This document shows positions 62,842 through 64,000 of a stretch of 64,000 nt of DNA, piece after piece. Under the pieces are notes generated by a model. It was not told the origin of the DNA, did no database searches, and saw nothing but the letters and a program-made list of their open reading frames with translations. Source of the DNA: an uncultured Polaribacter sp. (GTDB lineage: Bacteria > Bacteroidota > Bacteroidia > Flavobacteriales > Flavobacteriaceae). How positions within the stretch are numbered: the stretch's first letter is position 1; every line of letters begins with the position of its first letter. Both the position numbers and the translations under genes were made by a program. The stretch is taken from assembly GCF_947501385.1 (NCBI RefSeq), contig NZ_CANMVP010000005.1, positions 62,001 to 126,000 of the forward strand, read 5' to 3'.

Positions 62842-63402
62842 TTACTCTAAAGTTATAGATTCTAAAATAGATACTTCTTTAATTTTATGGGCGTCAATAA
62901 AGTTTTGTTTATCATCAAAAAGAGCAATAACAAACTCTCTTAACAAATCTGTAGATTTATCTGATAAAATTGAATGATATGAAGAGTATTTATAATTTCT
63001 AAAATCATCAATAAAATTATGATGCGTTGGATTTAAGTGAATATACAAAACCAAATTTTTTAGATATGCTTCACTATCCAACTTAATTCTTGAAAAGCGA
63101 TCTTTAAATAAACTTCCACTTCTTCCGTATTTTTTATTGATGCTTTTTGAATAGGCATTAAAAAGATTAGAAAATGATTGAGATATTTCTCTGGATAAAA
63201 CTCCCTCTTTTGTTCTAATAATGAAATGAAAATGATTTCTTAATAAGCAATATACTAAAATATCAGAAGTTTTTGTGAGGTGTTTTTTTACTAATTTTAA
63301 AAAATATAGATAATTCTGTCCTTCAATAAAAATATCTTCTTTATTGTTTCCACAGTTATAAATATGGTAAAAAGAATCTTCTACTAATACTTCATATTTC
63401 AT
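62842..63402 (-). CDS. REP-associated tyrosine transposase (RAYT, IS200-like)
   Basis: A 186-residue Y1-type transposase of the TnpA-REP group. The HUH motif is LLRNHFHFIIRTKEG (His57 and His59), and YIHLNPTHHNFIDD matches the YIHxNP box of RAYTs; GRSGSLFKDRF is also typical. The frame opens at a GTG within the flanking palindrome, but the ATG at 63402 follows AAAAGTAAAAAA and is chosen. It sits between near-identical palindromes, its likely substrates, inside a biosynthetic cluster. Confidence 0.88.
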   Translation of the reverse strand: MKYEVLVEDSFYHIYNCGNNKEDIFIEGQNYLYFLKLVKKHLTKTSDILVYCLLRNHFHFIIRTKEGVLSREISQSFSNLFNAYSKSINKKYGRSGSLFKDRFSRIKLDSEAYLKNLVLYIHLNPTHHNFIDDFRNYKYSSYHSILSDKSTDLLREFVIALFDDKQNFIDAHKIKEVSILESITLE

Positions 63403-63417
63403 TTTTTTACTTTTAAC

Positions 63418-63450
63418 AGACCTCACAGGTTTTAGAAACCTGTGAGGTCT
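63418..63450. repeat. REP-like palindrome, copy 3 (5' flank of RAYT gene)
   Basis: It is identical over 33 nt to copy 2, including the TAG loop. It is 15 nt upstream of the RAYT start codon and 12 nt past the stop of the type III PKS gene. Confidence 0.9.
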
Positions 63451-63462
63451 TGTGACTCTAAC

Positions 63463-64000
63463 TTACCACTCTAATAAAATTCTTTGTGCAGAAAAACCAG
63501 GGCCAAAACTCAGCATAATTCCTCGTTCTCCTTTCGCGGGATTTCGATCCATAAATCGTTCTAAAACATATAAAACGGTTGCACTCGACATGTTTCCATA
63601 CAAACGTAAAACTTCTTTTGTATCGTCTATATTTTTTCCTAAAACACCAAATAAATCTTCGACAGTCTGTACAATTTTCTTTCCTCCAGGATGAAAAATT
63701 AAATGATCTATAGCATCAATTGTCAAATTATTTTTCTCTAAAAACGGGTGAATAATCGCTGGAAAATGGTCTGATATTTTCTTTGGCACTTCTTTGTCTA
63801 AAATCATTTGCAACCCTGAATTCACCAAATTAAACCCCATCATGGTTGTAGCGTCGTAAAAATGATACATGGCTTCATCTACAATTGCTGGTCCTTTATC
63901 CTCTTCGTAAGAAGACAAAATAACAGCAGACGCCCCATCACCAAAAATTGCAGCGCTTACAATATTTGTCATCGAATAGTCTTCTAATTGAAACGTTGCT
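63463..64000 (-). CDS. Type III polyketide synthase, C-terminal part (5' end outside window)
   Basis: About 179 residues are visible, open at the window edge. IFGDGASAVIL, the catalytic His in LIFHPGGKK, Asn in GNMSSATVLYVL and the LSFGPGFSAQ loop are the chalcone/stilbene synthase C-terminal marks. Such enzymes extend a starter acyl-CoA with malonyl-CoA and cyclise it to a resorcinol or pyrone. The catalytic Cys lies outside the window. The adjoining ACP, KS and dehydratase could supply the starter. Confidence 0.8.
   Translation of the reverse strand, partial: ATFQLEDYSMTNIVSAAIFGDGASAVILSSYEEDKGPAIVDEAMYHFYDATTMMGFNLVNSGLQMILDKEVPKKISDHFPAIIHPFLEKNNLTIDAIDHLIFHPGGKKIVQTVEDLFGVLGKNIDDTKEVLRLYGNMSSATVLYVLERFMDRNPAKGERGIMLSFGPGFSAQRILLEW

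Noticed and set aside
62315-63450. Possible CRISPR repeats or terminators for the three identical palindromes
   Set aside because: Spacing is irregular, they flank genes, and T-tracts are missing; the RAYT association explains them better.

Overview
The window looks like the chromosome of a marine member of the Flavobacteriaceae, closest in feel to Polaribacter or Tenacibaculum. This rests on the strongly AT-rich sequence, promoter -7 boxes of the Bacteroidota type TAnnTTTG, weak or absent Shine-Dalgarno sites, many lipoproteins with acidic residues after the lipobox cysteine, a type IX secretion/gliding gene (sprE/porW), and several families typical of this group (DUF4270, DUF4271, DUF4296, DUF3109, DUF5687). 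The genus is an inference. I saw no rRNA or tRNA gene, CRISPR array, prophage or complete insertion sequence.

Layout. 1-1.3 kb: end of a respiratory operon (oxidase subunit III, heme O synthase). 1.4-8.6 kb: an operon deoC - hexapeptide acyltransferase - RemB/Wzi-like outer-membrane protein that ends in tandem terminators, two TonB-like paralogs, a DUF3109 protein, MarC and a flavoprotein. 8.6-15.3 kb: glmS - DUF4270 - half-size glycogen synthase, divergent from panC - panD - flippase-like protein. 15.4-27.2 kb: a ParE-type toxin-antitoxin pair, radA, DUF4271-hemD, an operon of glycosyltransferase, GNAT, dihydroorotase and DUF4296, tyrS, a sterol-desaturase-like hydroxylase, hicBA and mscL. 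28.3-33.7 kb: a tightly packed operon of a serpin, five small lipoproteins, an ECF sigma factor and a probable anti-sigma/beta-barrel protein; this is the most unusual region. 34-36.8 kb: asparaginase and ALDH7-type dehydrogenase. 37-45.4 kb: sprE, bactofilin and F1Fo ATP synthase genes without beta and epsilon. 45.8-50.9 kb: an ABC exporter and a PadR-controlled set of tandem membrane paralogs, one of them broken by frameshifts. 51-59.6 kb: thioredoxin, two surface peptidases, flavoproteins and an ABC ATPase. 59.6-64 kb: a compact polyketide/fatty-acid-type cluster (type III PKS, HotDog dehydratase, ketosynthase, ACP, phosphopantetheinyl transferase) interrupted by a REP-associated transposase gene flanked by near-identical palindromes.

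Many true starts lie downstream of the longest open frame because a TAnnTTTG box sits between the two; in deoC, panD and the ABC ATPase at 57426 the box ends only 4 nt before the ATG, which suggests leaderless mRNAs. Two genes (the ParE-type toxin and the ECF sigma factor) have conserved N-termini extending upstream of any ATG/GTG/TTG, pointing to ATT or ATC starts. All functional calls are from reading the sequence; no database search was run.
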